Source: Pseudomonadota bacterium (GTDB lineage: Bacteria; Pseudomonadota; Gammaproteobacteria; Steroidobacterales; Steroidobacteraceae). From it: a stretch of 64,000 nt of DNA. The stretch spans positions 33,395 to 97,394 of the forward strand of contig JAEWBG010000020.1 of NCBI GenBank assembly GCA_023391335.1, given 5' to 3'. Positions 25,460-34,090 of this stretch are shown one piece after another; within the stretch, counting starts at the first letter, position 1, and each line of letters opens with the position of its first letter. The notes below the pieces were generated by a model. The model made no database searches, was not told where the DNA came from, and saw nothing but the letters and a program-made list of their open reading frames with translations. The position numbers and the translations under genes were made by a program.

Positions 25460-25642
25460 GATGCTGTTGCATCAGGACGGACTAGCGTCAGGAGGGATTG
25501 CTGCGCAATCAGGTGGGACGGTCGTCAGGTCAGATTCGGATCCACGTGGTTGCCGCGTTCGTGCTTCGTCTTGCTTGCCGACAGGCCTTCCTGATGTGAA
25601 ACATCCATCCTGACGGCAGTCCTTCCTGATCGCGAAGCGATC
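25460..25642. repeat. Nested mini-hairpin array upstream of leuS
   Basis: The left half contains GATGC-tgtt-GCATC (25460), GAC-tagc-GTC (25480), ATTGC-tgc-GCAAT (25497) and GAC-ggtc-GTC (25517), spaced by AGGACGG, AGGAGGG and AGGTGGG. The right half contains GCC-gaca-GGC (25577), GATGT-gaa-ACATC (25593), GAC-ggca-GTC (25612) and GATCGC-gaa-GCGATC (25628), spaced by CTTCCT, CATCCT and CTTCCT. The spacers of the two halves are complementary while each hairpin is self-complementary. Confidence 0.8.
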
Positions 25643-25734
25643 CGTCGTTCTTGGGCCGAGCGCGTGCCTCGTGACCGTTACTACCCATCCCGCTATCCTT
25701 GCGCCTCTTTTCTAGCCTGGCTTCCATCTAGTAC

Positions 25735-28356
25735 ATGCAAGACCGTTACGATCCCGCGGCCGTGGAGTCGCAGGCCCAGCAATTCTGGGCGGCGCAGCAG
25801 GCCTTTTCTGCTATCGAAGATGCCAATCGACCGAAGTACTACTGCCTGTCGATGTTTCCCTATCCGAGCGGGCGGCTGCACATGGGGCACGTTCGCAACT
25901 ACACGATTGGGGATGTGATTTCGCGGTTCATGCGCATGCAGGGCTACAACGTTCTGCAGCCGATGGGGTGGGATGCGTTCGGGCTGCCGGCGGAGAACGC
26001 GGCGATGGCGAACAAGGTGCCGCCCGCGCGCTGGACGTACGACAACATCGCGTACATGAAGCGGCAATTGCAGTCGCTAGGTCTCGCCATCGATTGGGAT
26101 CGCGAAGTCGCAACGTGCCAGCCCGACTACTACCGTTGGAATCAGTGGCTGTTCCTGCGCATGCTCGAGATGGGCATCGCCTACAAGAAAACTGGAGTCG
26201 TGAACTGGGATCCCATCGATCAGACCGTGCTCGCCAACGAGCAGGTGATCGATGGCAAGGGTTGGCGCACCGGCGCGGTCGTCGAGAAGCGCGAGATCCC
26301 CATGTACTACTTGAAGATCACACAGTACGCGCAGGATCTGCTCGATGCGTTGAGTACGCTGCCGGGTTGGCCGGAGCGCGTGCGAACGATGCAAGCGAAT
26401 TGGATCGGACGCAGCGAAGGCGTGCGGGTCTCGTTCCCTTACGAATTTGACGGTCAGCAAAAACTCCTTAGCGTCTTCACCACGCGCGCGGACACGCTGA
26501 TGGGTGTGACGTTCTGTGCCGTGGCCGCCGAACATCCTCTCGCCTTGCATGCGGCGCAGTCGAACCCCGAACTGCAAGCCTTCATCGAAGAATGTCGTCG
26601 TGGCACCGCGATGGAAGCGGATCTCGCCGTCATGGAAAAGAAGGGCATGCCTACGGGACTCTTTGTCTCGCATCCGATCACAGGCGAGCGTGTCCCGGTT
26701 TGGGTCGGCAACTATGTGCTGATGAGTTACGGCGAAGGCGCAGTGATGGGCGTGCCCGCGCACGACGAGCGCGACTTCCACTTCGCGAAGAAGTACGGCT
26801 TGCCGATTCGCGTCGTGATCGCTGCAAACGGCGCTGCACCGCTGAGCGATCCTCAAGAGTGGACCGCAGAACTGGGCGAGTACGGCATCTGTGTGAATTC
26901 AGGAAGCTATAACGGCCTGGATCATCAGCAAGCAGTCGATGCCATCGCGGCTGATTTGAAGGCGCGCGGACTGGGCGACAAGCAGGTGCAGTGGCGTCTG
27001 CGCGATTGGGGTATTTCGCGGCAGCGGTATTGGGGTTGTCCTATTCCGCTCATTCATTGCGCGAAGTGCGGCGATGTGCCCGTACCCGATAAGGATCTGC
27101 CGGTCGTGTTGCCGGAAGGATTGGTGCCCGATGGGAGCGGCAATCCGTTGGCGAAAACGCCTTCATTCGTCGAATGCACGTGTCCGAAGTGCGGAGCGCC
27201 GGCACGGCGCGAAACCGACACGATGGATACTTTCGTGGATTCCTCGTGGTACTTCCTGCGCTTTGCCTGTGCGAACAACAAGAACGCGATGGTCGATGAG
27301 CGCGCCAACTATTGGATGCCGGTGGACCAATACATCGGCGGCATCGAACACGCGATTCTGCATCTGTTGTATTCGCGCTTCTGGACACGCGTGATGCGCG
27401 ACCTCGGGCTCGTCAACATCAAGGAGCCGTTTCAGAACCTGCTGACGCAGGGCATGGTGCTCAACCACATCCATTTGCGCAAAACGGCCGACGGTCGGAT
27501 TCAGTACTTCAGCCCCAATGAAGTCCAAGTGCAGTACGACGCGAAGGGCAATCGCATTGGCGCTACGTTGCTCGCGGATGGTCAGCCGGTGGAGTGGGAA
27601 GGGATGCGGACGATGTCGAAGTCGAAGAACAACGGCGTCGACCCGCAGCATCTCGTCGAAGAGTACGGCGCGGACAGCGTGCGCTTGTTCATGATGTTCA
27701 AAGCGCCGCCCGAAGATTCATTGGAGTGGTCCGATGAGGGGGTCGAAGGCGCAGCGCGCTTCATGCGACGGTTGTGGAAAGTCGTGTTCGATCACGTCTC
27801 CAAGCTCGAGGCTGCGGGACTGCCTGCATTCAAAGCCAGCGAACTCAGCGATGCACAGCGTGAACTGCGCCGCGCAACGCACGAAACACTCGAGAAGGTC
27901 ACCGACGATATCGGCCGTCGTCGTGTGTTCAACACGGCGATTGCTGCGGTGATGGAACTGATGAATACGTTGGGCAAATTCGAAGTGAACTCGGCGCTCG
28001 ATCGCGCGATCGTTCATGAGACGCTCGAGCTCATCGTGCAGATGCTCTCACCGATCGTTCCGCATGCCTGTCATGCCCTGTGGCAGGAACTCGGTCACTC
28101 CGACACGCTGATCGATCGTCCTTGGCCCAAAGCGGACCCACAAGCACTGGTCCGCGACAGTATCCAAATTCCGGTCCAGATCAATGGCAAGCTCCGCGCC
28201 CAAATCGAGGTGCCCGCGGATGCGACGGAAGCCGAAGTCAAAGCCGCGGCGCTGTCGAATGAGGTCGTCTTGAAATGGATCGACCCGGCCGCGGTCAAGA
28301 AGACCATCTTCGTGCGCGGCAAGATTTTGAATATCGTGGGGCAGACGCGGGGCTGA
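25735..28356 (+). CDS. leuS: Leucyl-tRNA synthetase
   Basis: An 873-residue class Ia synthetase that charges tRNA-Leu. The HIGH-type signature is 'SGRLHMGHVRNY' near residue 50. The CP1 editing domain lies in the middle ('TGERVPVWVGNYVLMSYGEGA', 'GVPAHDERDF'), zinc-like Cys pairs are seen in 'CAKCG' and 'CPKCG', the KMSKS loop appears as 'TMSKSKNNG', and the anticodon-binding and C-terminal domains end 'FVRGKILNIVGQTR'. Length is normal for bacteria. There is no obvious ribosome site before ATG 25735, but the protein start aligns with known LeuS. It normally precedes lptE and holA; here a response-regulator gene intervenes. Confidence 0.97.
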   Translation: MQDRYDPAAVESQAQQFWAAQQAFSAIEDANRPKYYCLSMFPYPSGRLHMGHVRNYTIGDVISRFMRMQGYNVLQPMGWDAFGLPAENAAMANKVPPARWTYDNIAYMKRQLQSLGLAIDWDREVATCQPDYYRWNQWLFLRMLEMGIAYKKTGVVNWDPIDQTVLANEQVIDGKGWRTGAVVEKREIPMYYLKITQYAQDLLDALSTLPGWPERVRTMQANWIGRSEGVRVSFPYEFDGQQKLLSVFTTRADTLMGVTFCAVAAEHPLALHAAQSNPELQAFIEECRRGTAMEADLAVMEKKGMPTGLFVSHPITGERVPVWVGNYVLMSYGEGAVMGVPAHDERDFHFAKKYGLPIRVVIAANGAAPLSDPQEWTAELGEYGICVNSGSYNGLDHQQAVDAIAADLKARGLGDKQVQWRLRDWGISRQRYWGCPIPLIHCAKCGDVPVPDKDLPVVLPEGLVPDGSGNPLAKTPSFVECTCPKCGAPARRETDTMDTFVDSSWYFLRFACANNKNAMVDERANYWMPVDQYIGGIEHAILHLLYSRFWTRVMRDLGLVNIKEPFQNLLTQGMVLNHIHLRKTADGRIQYFSPNEVQVQYDAKGNRIGATLLADGQPVEWEGMRTMSKSKNNGVDPQHLVEEYGADSVRLFMMFKAPPEDSLEWSDEGVEGAARFMRRLWKVVFDHVSKLEAAGLPAFKASELSDAQRELRRATHETLEKVTDDIGRRRVFNTAIAAVMELMNTLGKFEVNSALDRAIVHETLELIVQMLSPIVPHACHALWQELGHSDTLIDRPWPKADPQALVRDSIQIPVQINGKLRAQIEVPADATEAEVKAAALSNEVVLKWIDPAAVKKTIFVRGKILNIVGQTRG

Positions 28357-28357
28357 C

Positions 28358-28488
28358 GCAGTGAAGACGTGAGAAGGTGAATGCGCTCTGCGCGTGAGAG
28401 GGCGCGCATTGCGCCCGGCGTTCAGCGACTGGCTGGATGGAAACGGCTGTCCTACACGCCTCACTCCCTCACTCCCTCACTTCCTCAC
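28358..28488. repeat. Inverted repeat downstream of leuS (GTGARRR family)
   Basis: The left arm 28358-28401 has GTGAAGAC, GTGAGAAG, GTGAATG and GTGAGAGG words interleaved with mini-hairpins GCGC-tct-GCGC (28383) and GGCGC-gcatt-GCGCC (28400). The right arm 28459-28488 is tandem CTCACTCC/CTCACTTC. It starts two bases after the leuS stop. The remaining gap to 28614 shows nothing further. Confidence 0.6.
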
Positions 28489-28628
28489 AAGGCACCTCAT
28501 TCAGGGAACGTCTTATCCCCACCCAGCCCTGCGGCTGATAGGAGGGAACCTCGTCTCACTTCACACTGCCTGCCTGGCTTCCCGTTATAGGATCGGGTGG
28601 AAATGATGAGGCTCAAAGGAGAGCACAG

Positions 28629-29711
28629 ATGAAGGCCGACGCGATGGCGACTCGGATGTCCGTTCTGACGCGTGCGCTTCCTATGAAGGTGCTGCTCGTC
28701 GATGACGACGAGCTCGAGCTAGAGCTCATGGCGGACCGCCTGAAGAGCGCGGGATTCGAGATTACCTGCGCCACAAACGGCGCGGAGGCGTTGGCCAAGG
28801 TTGAGCAGACTTGGTATCCGCTGATCATCACGGACTGGCAGATGCCGGTCATGGATGGGATTCAATTTACCGAAGCATTGCGCTCGCGGGGTCTCACCGA
28901 CACCTACGTGATTATGTTGACTATGCGCGAGGGGAGCGACGACTACGAGCGCGGCTACGTCGCGGGGGTCGACGATTACCTCACGAAAAAAGTCCCAGAT
29001 GCAGAGCTGTTCGCTCGCATCCATGCCGCTTTCAACACGCTCGCGCTGCGCCGCTCTCTCAAAGAGACGCAGAATGCCTTGCAGTGCTCTAACGTGGTTG
29101 ATCCGGAATCGGGTGCATTCACGAATGCGGAGTTGGTCGTGCGATTGCATTCAGAAGTGCGCCGCGCCCAACGCTACGGGCGGCAGCTCTGTCTGATCAC
29201 GACGGGCATCGCCGGGCTGCCACCGCCTGCGACCAGGCAGTTCGATCCCGATCGCCTGCGGACGCTCGTGCAGGTGCTTCAGAGCGGCATTCGCGCCCAT
29301 GTCGATTGGGTCGGACGCGTGGAGTCATCCGAAGGCGAGTGCTTCGCGGTTGTCTTACCCGAAGCCGGCTTGAGCGATGCGCCAGTGATCAAAGAACGTC
29401 TGTTGAACGCACTGCGCAGTTTCAGCGACGCCCAAGGACTGAAGCTGCAATTCACCTTCGGATTGGCGGCGCTCGAGCGCGGTGGCTTCGAAGGCGTTGC
29501 GGTGGACGCGCGCGAAATGATCGAAGTCGCCGAGAACTGCCGACGCTGCAATGGCCGCATCGGCACCGAGCAGCTCGGCGCGGTCCAGCGAAGCGTGGCG
29601 GGGCACGTCGGTATCTCTTGCCGTCATGGCTACGCGATCGACAGCGAATGCCGCCTGCAATCGCCAGGGGTGCTCGCGGCGCGCCCCAAATCCAAGCCAG
29701 TTGAATCCTAG
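28629..29711 (+). CDS. Response regulator with degenerate GGDEF output domain
   Basis: A 360-residue protein. ATG 28629 is fixed by AAAGGAGAG six bases upstream. The receiver domain (about 18-140) has acidic cluster D25-D27 and D69 ('LIITDWQMPVMDG'). The C-terminal domain has the diguanylate-cyclase fold order ('ESGAFTNAELVVRLHSEVRRAQRYGRQLCLI' ... 'VDWVGRVESSEGECFAVVLPEA' ... 'LQFTFGLAALE'). The active-site GGDEF is replaced by EGECF, so it should be inactive as a cyclase and may bind nucleotide or act by protein contact. It is inserted between leuS and lptE, which are normally adjacent. No kinase is next to it on the same side. Confidence 0.85.
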   Translation: MKADAMATRMSVLTRALPMKVLLVDDDELELELMADRLKSAGFEITCATNGAEALAKVEQTWYPLIITDWQMPVMDGIQFTEALRSRGLTDTYVIMLTMREGSDDYERGYVAGVDDYLTKKVPDAELFARIHAAFNTLALRRSLKETQNALQCSNVVDPESGAFTNAELVVRLHSEVRRAQRYGRQLCLITTGIAGLPPPATRQFDPDRLRTLVQVLQSGIRAHVDWVGRVESSEGECFAVVLPEAGLSDAPVIKERLLNALRSFSDAQGLKLQFTFGLAALERGGFEGVAVDAREMIEVAENCRRCNGRIGTEQLGAVQRSVAGHVGISCRHGYAIDSECRLQSPGVLAARPKSKPVES

Positions 29712-29717
29712 TACGGC

Positions 29718-29815
29718 GACGAACGCGCTTTCGTCCCTCGCTTAAGGTCATGCGGTTGACCTTGCTGCACTGTGTCGCGAATATGGCGACCGGAGTGGCG
29801 GGCGCTTTCACGCCC
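29718..29815. repeat. Row of four mini-hairpins upstream of lptE
   Basis: GACGAA/TTCGTC (29718-29735), AAGGTC/GACCTT (29744-29763), GTCGC/GCGAC (29774-29790) and GGGCG/CGCCC (29800-29815) lie end to end in 98 bases. They fall between the response-regulator stop and lptE. Confidence 0.6.
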
Positions 29816-29832
29816 GGTCTAGCGAGTTCCTG

Positions 29833-30372
29833 ATGATCTATTTTGCGAGATGCGCGGCATCGAAGACCTTGGCGGCGTTGCGCGCCATCGAGTTCATGCG
29901 ATGCGCGTCCGTTGCGCTGGCGCTCTGGTCATTGGCCGGCTGCGGTTGGCACTTGCAGGGCGTGACGCGCCTACCTGAATCGGTTTCCACCGCCTACATC
30001 GACACCGAAGATCGCTACAGCGATTTCTATCGAGCCCTGCGCGATAGTCTCACGGCGGCCGGCGTCCATCTGGCCGAGGACTCGCGTAGTGCCGGCGCTA
30101 TCGTGAAAGTCATCAAAGAGACGACGGGGCAGCGCGTGCTCTCCGTGTCGGCTCGCAACACTCCCGAAGAGTACGAAGTTTTTTACCAAGTGGAGTACTC
30201 GGTCAGCAACCAAGCCGACGAGCTGATTCCTCCGCAAAAAATCGAACTGACGCGAGATTACAGCTTCGATGAGCGTGCGGTGCTCGCGAAGCAACGCGAA
30301 CAGGGGATTCTGCGGCAGGCGTTGGCACGAGACCTGGCGGCTCAGGTCGTGCGACGCATGGCGGCTCTGTAG
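29833..30372 (+). CDS. lptE: LPS-assembly lipoprotein LptE
   Basis: A lipoprotein of up to 179 residues. The lipobox 'SLAGC' places the acylated Cys at residue 37 from ATG 29833. A start at ATG 29896 would give a short, more usual 15-residue signal and is equally likely. After the Cys, 'GWHLQGVTRLPESVSTAYIDT' and the C-terminal helix 'REQGILRQALARDLAAQVVRRMAAL' are typical of LptE, the plug partner of the LptD barrel in the outer membrane. Synteny supports it: it lies between leuS and holA, although both junctions have been opened by other genes here. Confidence 0.87.
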   Translation: MIYFARCAASKTLAALRAIEFMRCASVALALWSLAGCGWHLQGVTRLPESVSTAYIDTEDRYSDFYRALRDSLTAAGVHLAEDSRSAGAIVKVIKETTGQRVLSVSARNTPEEYEVFYQVEYSVSNQADELIPPQKIELTRDYSFDERAVLAKQREQGILRQALARDLAAQVVRRMAAL

Positions 30373-30399
30373 AGGCGGCAGCAAAGGATCGAAGCTTTG

Positions 30400-33324
30400 G
30401 TGCAGGAAGGATCCAAGCCCCGGGCACACATGCGGCTGACGCAGAACTATGTTCTGTGGTTCTCCGTTGCAGCGTTGATCACGCTGTTAGCTGCGGCGGC
30501 CATCGCTTCGTGGGCTGTCACCCGGCAATTCTCTTCCGTCCATCAATCCTACAAACTTGCACAGCGCACCCAGCACATCTTGGGTTCCCTGCAGTCGATT
30601 CTATCGACGCTCCAAGATGCCGAGACGGGCGAACGTGGGTTCGTCATTACGGGCGATCCAGCGTTTCTGCAACCGTATGAACACGCCACTCGATCGCTGG
30701 AAGCACAGCTAGCCGAATTGAATGGCTGGTACGCGGGTGCAACTCCGCCTCCGCCCGTCGTCGAACTCACCCAGCTTTCGCGGCGGCAAATTCAATACTT
30801 GAGTCGGTTGATCGAGCTGCGCAAACGAGAGTCGGTGGGCGAAAGCGCATCAGTGCCCTCCAAGCAAATTGGGGAACAGCAAATAGGCGAGCAGCAAATC
30901 GGCAAGCAGCAAATGGATCGAGTGCGCGAACTCATCGCGCAATTGCGTGTTGGCCAAGAGAGCGAGTTGCAGCAGCGATCGCAGCAATACGAGCGCACAG
31001 CGAAACGCACCGATGCATCGGTTCGTGGCGCACTGGGGCTTGCGGTTGTGCTGGTCGTTCTCTCTTCGATTCTCACGTTGCGCCACACGCGGCGCCGACT
31101 CGCGGCCGAACGCACGGCGCGCGATGCATACGATCTATTGCGAGGCATCGTCGATACGGTGGCACAGGGCGTGGCTGTGTTCGATGCCGAACACAGGCTG
31201 GTGGCATGGAACGATCAGTTCGCACGATTGCGAGGCCTGCCGGAGGATGCTTTGGTTCCGATGCGCTCCATCGACGAGATTGCAGCGGTCGCGCCGCCAT
31301 TGCGGGCGGCTCACGATCCTTCGATTCAGCTCGAGGCCCTGCGTCCGAAAGTCTCTGACGGATTCCAAGCCGAAGCGCTGCGTGCGGACGGCGTCTACTT
31401 GCAGGTCCGTGCCGATCGCATGTCGACCGGTCATTTCATCGTCACGTATCTCGATGTCACGCAACTCAGGGTTTCGGAGCGGCAGGCGCGTGAACAAGCA
31501 ACGCGTTTGACTGCGATTCTCGACAACGTTGTGGACGCGATCATTACGATCAATGAGAGCGGCAGCATCGAGTCGTGGAGTAAAAGCGCCGAGCGTCTGT
31601 TTGGGTACAAGGCGGAAGAAGTGCTCCGGCGCAACGTCAGCATGCTGATGGACGAGCCGCATCGGGGCGCTCACGACGGCTACTTGCGCCGCTATGTGCA
31701 AACCGGCGAGCGGCACATCATCGGAACGCGCCGCGAGGTGGAGGCACTGACGAAGGACGGGCGACACCTGCCGGTTGAGCTTGCCATTAGTGAAATGCAT
31801 TTGGACTCGCGCCGGCTGTTCGTCGGTATCGTGCGCGACATCTCCGCGCGCCGCGAAATCGAGCGACTCAAAGCAGGGTTCGTGTCGACCGTGAGTCATG
31901 AGCTGCGCACCCCGCTGACATCCATCGCCGGCTCCTTGGGGTTGCTGGCAGGGGGAGTGGCCGGTGCGCTGCCATCCAAGGCGGTGCGCTTGGTGGATAT
32001 TGCCAAGTTGAATTGCGATCGCCTCGTGCGCCTGATCAACGACATTCTCGATCTGGAAAAGGCGGAGTCGGGGAAGCTGGATTTTCGCTTCGAGATGCAA
32101 GCGATCCGCCCGATTGTTTCCCAAGCCGTCGAAATCAATCGTGCATATGCGCAGAGTTTCGGAGTGACGATCGAATTGGTGCCTAGCGATGCGGATGTGT
32201 CGACGCTCGTCGACAGAGATCGCCTGTTACAAGTGCTCACCAATCTTCTCTCCAATGCTGCAAAGTTTTCGCCGCACGGCGGCGTGGTGACCGTGAGCAT
32301 TCAGCGCGAAAGCGATGCGCTGCGGGTCTGCGTGACGGATCGTGGGCCCGGAATCGACGCGGAGTTTCAGCGGCGTATTTTTCAGAAATTCGCTCAGGCC
32401 GATAGCTCCGACTCGCGAATCAAAGGCGGCACCGGGTTGGGCCTTTCGATCGCCAAGACCATCATCGAACGGTTAGGCGGACACATTGGGTTCGAAACCA
32501 AGGTCGGCGAGGGGACCACCTTTTATTTCACCCTGCCGTTGCAGCCGAGACCGATATCCATGCCGCCGCCAAGTTCGAGCGAGCGCGGCGGGCCGAGGGT
32601 GCTCGTTTGCGAGGATGATGCGGACATCGCCGCCATCCTGCTCGAAATATTGCGATCCGGAGGAATGCACGGTGTGAGCGTCGGATCTGCGCACGAAGCG
32701 CGTAGCGCGTTGGAGCAGGAGCGCTTCGATTCCGCCATCGTCGATTTGCATCTTCCCGATCTCGATGGCCTGGAGCTGATCGCCGATCTACGTGCCCACG
32801 AGCGCACTCGCTCCCTGCCGATCATCATTGTCACCGCTCGATCGCGCGATGCGTCGGACAACGATCGTCTGGCCGCGCTGCAGGTCGGCGATTGGTTGCA
32901 GAAGCCAGTAGACCCGCAGCGTCTATTGGACGCGATTCGCAACGGGGTCGGCGGTCAAAAGGGCCGCGTGCCGCGTATCTTGCACATCGAAGACGACAAT
33001 TCTCTCACGCAGCTGATTCGCGAACTTTTGTCCAACGATGCGGACGTCCATGCGGTTCACACGGTGGCCGAGGCGAAGGCGCGCATTAGAGAATCGTTCG
33101 ATTTGATCATTTTGGACATCAATCTATCGGATGGATCTGGGCTGGACTTGCTGCCGTTAATGAGAGACGCGGAGCGGCCTGCGCCGCCGGTCATCCTCTA
33201 TAGTGCAACTGAACCGACGCGTGAGTTGACGGCGCGGGTCGAAGCGGCGCTCGTGAAATCGCGCCATTCCATCGATCAGCTGCTGCACACGGTGCGTGCC
33301 TTGGCTCGGCGCGAGTCAGCGTGA
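30400..33324 (+). CDS. Hybrid sensor histidine kinase (CHASE3-PAS-PAS-HisKA-HATPase-REC-REC)
   Basis: About 974 residues. Membrane helix 1 lies near residues 20-40, then a periplasmic CHASE3 domain ('LQDAETGERGFVITGDPAFLQPYE'), helix 2 ('LGLAVVLVVLSSILTL'), two PAS domains ('GIVDTVAQGVAVFDAEHRL'; 'RLTAILDNVVDAIITINESG'), and HisKA with His in 'FVSTVSHELRTPLTSI'. HATPase_c ('NLLSNAAKFS', 'GTGLGLSIAKTII') is followed by two receivers ('AIVDLHLPDLDG', 'LIILDINLSDGSG'). GTG 30400 is used; TTG 30397 and ATG 30430 are alternatives. A 15-base tandem repeat encodes QQIGE/QQIGK units in the periplasmic part (about 30862-30915). It is followed by a lone receiver and an Hpt protein, so a multistep phosphorelay is likely. 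The signal sensed is unknown. Confidence 0.9.
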   Translation: MQEGSKPRAHMRLTQNYVLWFSVAALITLLAAAAIASWAVTRQFSSVHQSYKLAQRTQHILGSLQSILSTLQDAETGERGFVITGDPAFLQPYEHATRSLEAQLAELNGWYAGATPPPPVVELTQLSRRQIQYLSRLIELRKRESVGESASVPSKQIGEQQIGEQQIGKQQMDRVRELIAQLRVGQESELQQRSQQYERTAKRTDASVRGALGLAVVLVVLSSILTLRHTRRRLAAERTARDAYDLLRGIVDTVAQGVAVFDAEHRLVAWNDQFARLRGLPEDALVPMRSIDEIAAVAPPLRAAHDPSIQLEALRPKVSDGFQAEALRADGVYLQVRADRMSTGHFIVTYLDVTQLRVSERQAREQATRLTAILDNVVDAIITINESGSIESWSKSAERLFGYKAEEVLRRNVSMLMDEPHRGAHDGYLRRYVQTGERHIIGTRREVEALTKDGRHLPVELAISEMHLDSRRLFVGIVRDISARREIERLKAGFVSTVSHELRTPLTSIAGSLGLLAGGVAGALPSKAVRLVDIAKLNCDRLVRLINDILDLEKAESGKLDFRFEMQAIRPIVSQAVEINRAYAQSFGVTIELVPSDADVSTLVDRDRLLQVLTNLLSNAAKFSPHGGVVTVSIQRESDALRVCVTDRGPGIDAEFQRRIFQKFAQADSSDSRIKGGTGLGLSIAKTIIERLGGHIGFETKVGEGTTFYFTLPLQPRPISMPPPSSSERGGPRVLVCEDDADIAAILLEILRSGGMHGVSVGSAHEARSALEQERFDSAIVDLHLPDLDGLELIADLRAHERTRSLPIIIVTARSRDASDNDRLAALQVGDWLQKPVDPQRLLDAIRNGVGGQKGRVPRILHIEDDNSLTQLIRELLSNDADVHAVHTVAEAKARIRESFDLIILDINLSDGSGLDLLPLMRDAERPAPPVILYSATEPTRELTARVEAALVKSRHSIDQLLHTVRALARRESA

Positions 33325-33366
33325 GTTTTTGCGCATCGTCGGATCACATCATCGGATGCCGTAACA

Positions 33367-33762
33367 ATGAACCGGGAAAATTTGCAGACAGTGTTGTATG
33401 TGGATGACGAGCCGGACATTCGCGAGGTGGTCGAACTCTCGTTGGGATTGGTCGGCGGACTCAACGTGCATACGTGCGAATCCGGAGAACGCGCGCTGGA
33501 AGTGCTGCCGCAGCTGCAACCGGATTTGATTCTCCTCGATGTCATGATGCCGCGCTTGGATGGTCCATCGACGCTGCAGCGATTGCGAGCTGATCCAAAT
33601 TTTGCGCGCATTCCGGTGGTCTTTATGACGGCTAAAGCGATGCCCCAGGAAGTCGAGCGCTTCAAGCAGTTGGGCGCTGTTGCCGTCATCGCAAAGCCAT
33701 TCGATCCGATGCGGCTGGGCGAGCAAGTCATCTCGATCTGGGAGGGGTTGACCGGTGAGTGA
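33367..33762 (+). CDS. Single-domain response regulator of the phosphorelay cluster
   Basis: A 131-residue receiver with no output domain: acidic pair at D13-D14, phospho-acceptor D58 ('LILLDVMMPRLDG'), the Thr in 'VVFMTAKAMP' and the Lys in 'VAVIAKPFDP'. It lies 42 bases after the hybrid kinase and overlaps the Hpt gene by eight bases. The trio kinase/receiver/Hpt has the parts for a His-Asp-His-Asp relay. The final effector is not evident; the degenerate-GGDEF regulator upstream of lptE is one candidate. Confidence 0.88.
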   Translation: MNRENLQTVLYVDDEPDIREVVELSLGLVGGLNVHTCESGERALEVLPQLQPDLILLDVMMPRLDGPSTLQRLRADPNFARIPVVFMTAKAMPQEVERFKQLGAVAVIAKPFDPMRLGEQVISIWEGLTGE

Positions 33763-34090
33763 TCAAGAACAATTGCGCTCGAAATTATCGGAGATCGGGG
33801 TCCGCTACATCAGTCGCACGCTTGGCGAAATCGATCAGTTGCGAGCTTTCAGCGAGGCCGCAGCACAGGGATCGGCAGAGTCACTGCGCGATCTGGGCAC
33901 GTTGGCCCATCGCATCCGCGGCAGCGGAGCGATGTTCGGCTATCACGCGATCAGCAAATGCGCGGAGGCGATCGAGCTCCTCGCGAATCGCGAGTCGTTG
34001 GCGGCCTCTGAGGTACCCACGTTGCAAGCGCTGGTCGACGAGTTGGCAGAACAAGTCAAGCAAGCTGCAAACGAGCGCAATCCGGCGTGA
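33755..34090 (+). CDS. Hpt-domain phosphotransfer protein
   Basis: A 111-residue helical protein. 'LGTLAHRIRGSGAMFGYHAISKCAEAIE' is the Hpt signature, with phospho-accepting His at residue 52. Stand-alone Hpt proteins shuttle phosphate between receivers. The eight-base overlap with the receiver gene and the GTGA overlap with the next gene imply co-translation of all three. Confidence 0.85.
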   Translation: MSDQEQLRSKLSEIGVRYISRTLGEIDQLRAFSEAAAQGSAESLRDLGTLAHRIRGSGAMFGYHAISKCAEAIELLANRESLAASEVPTLQALVDELAEQVKQAANERNPA

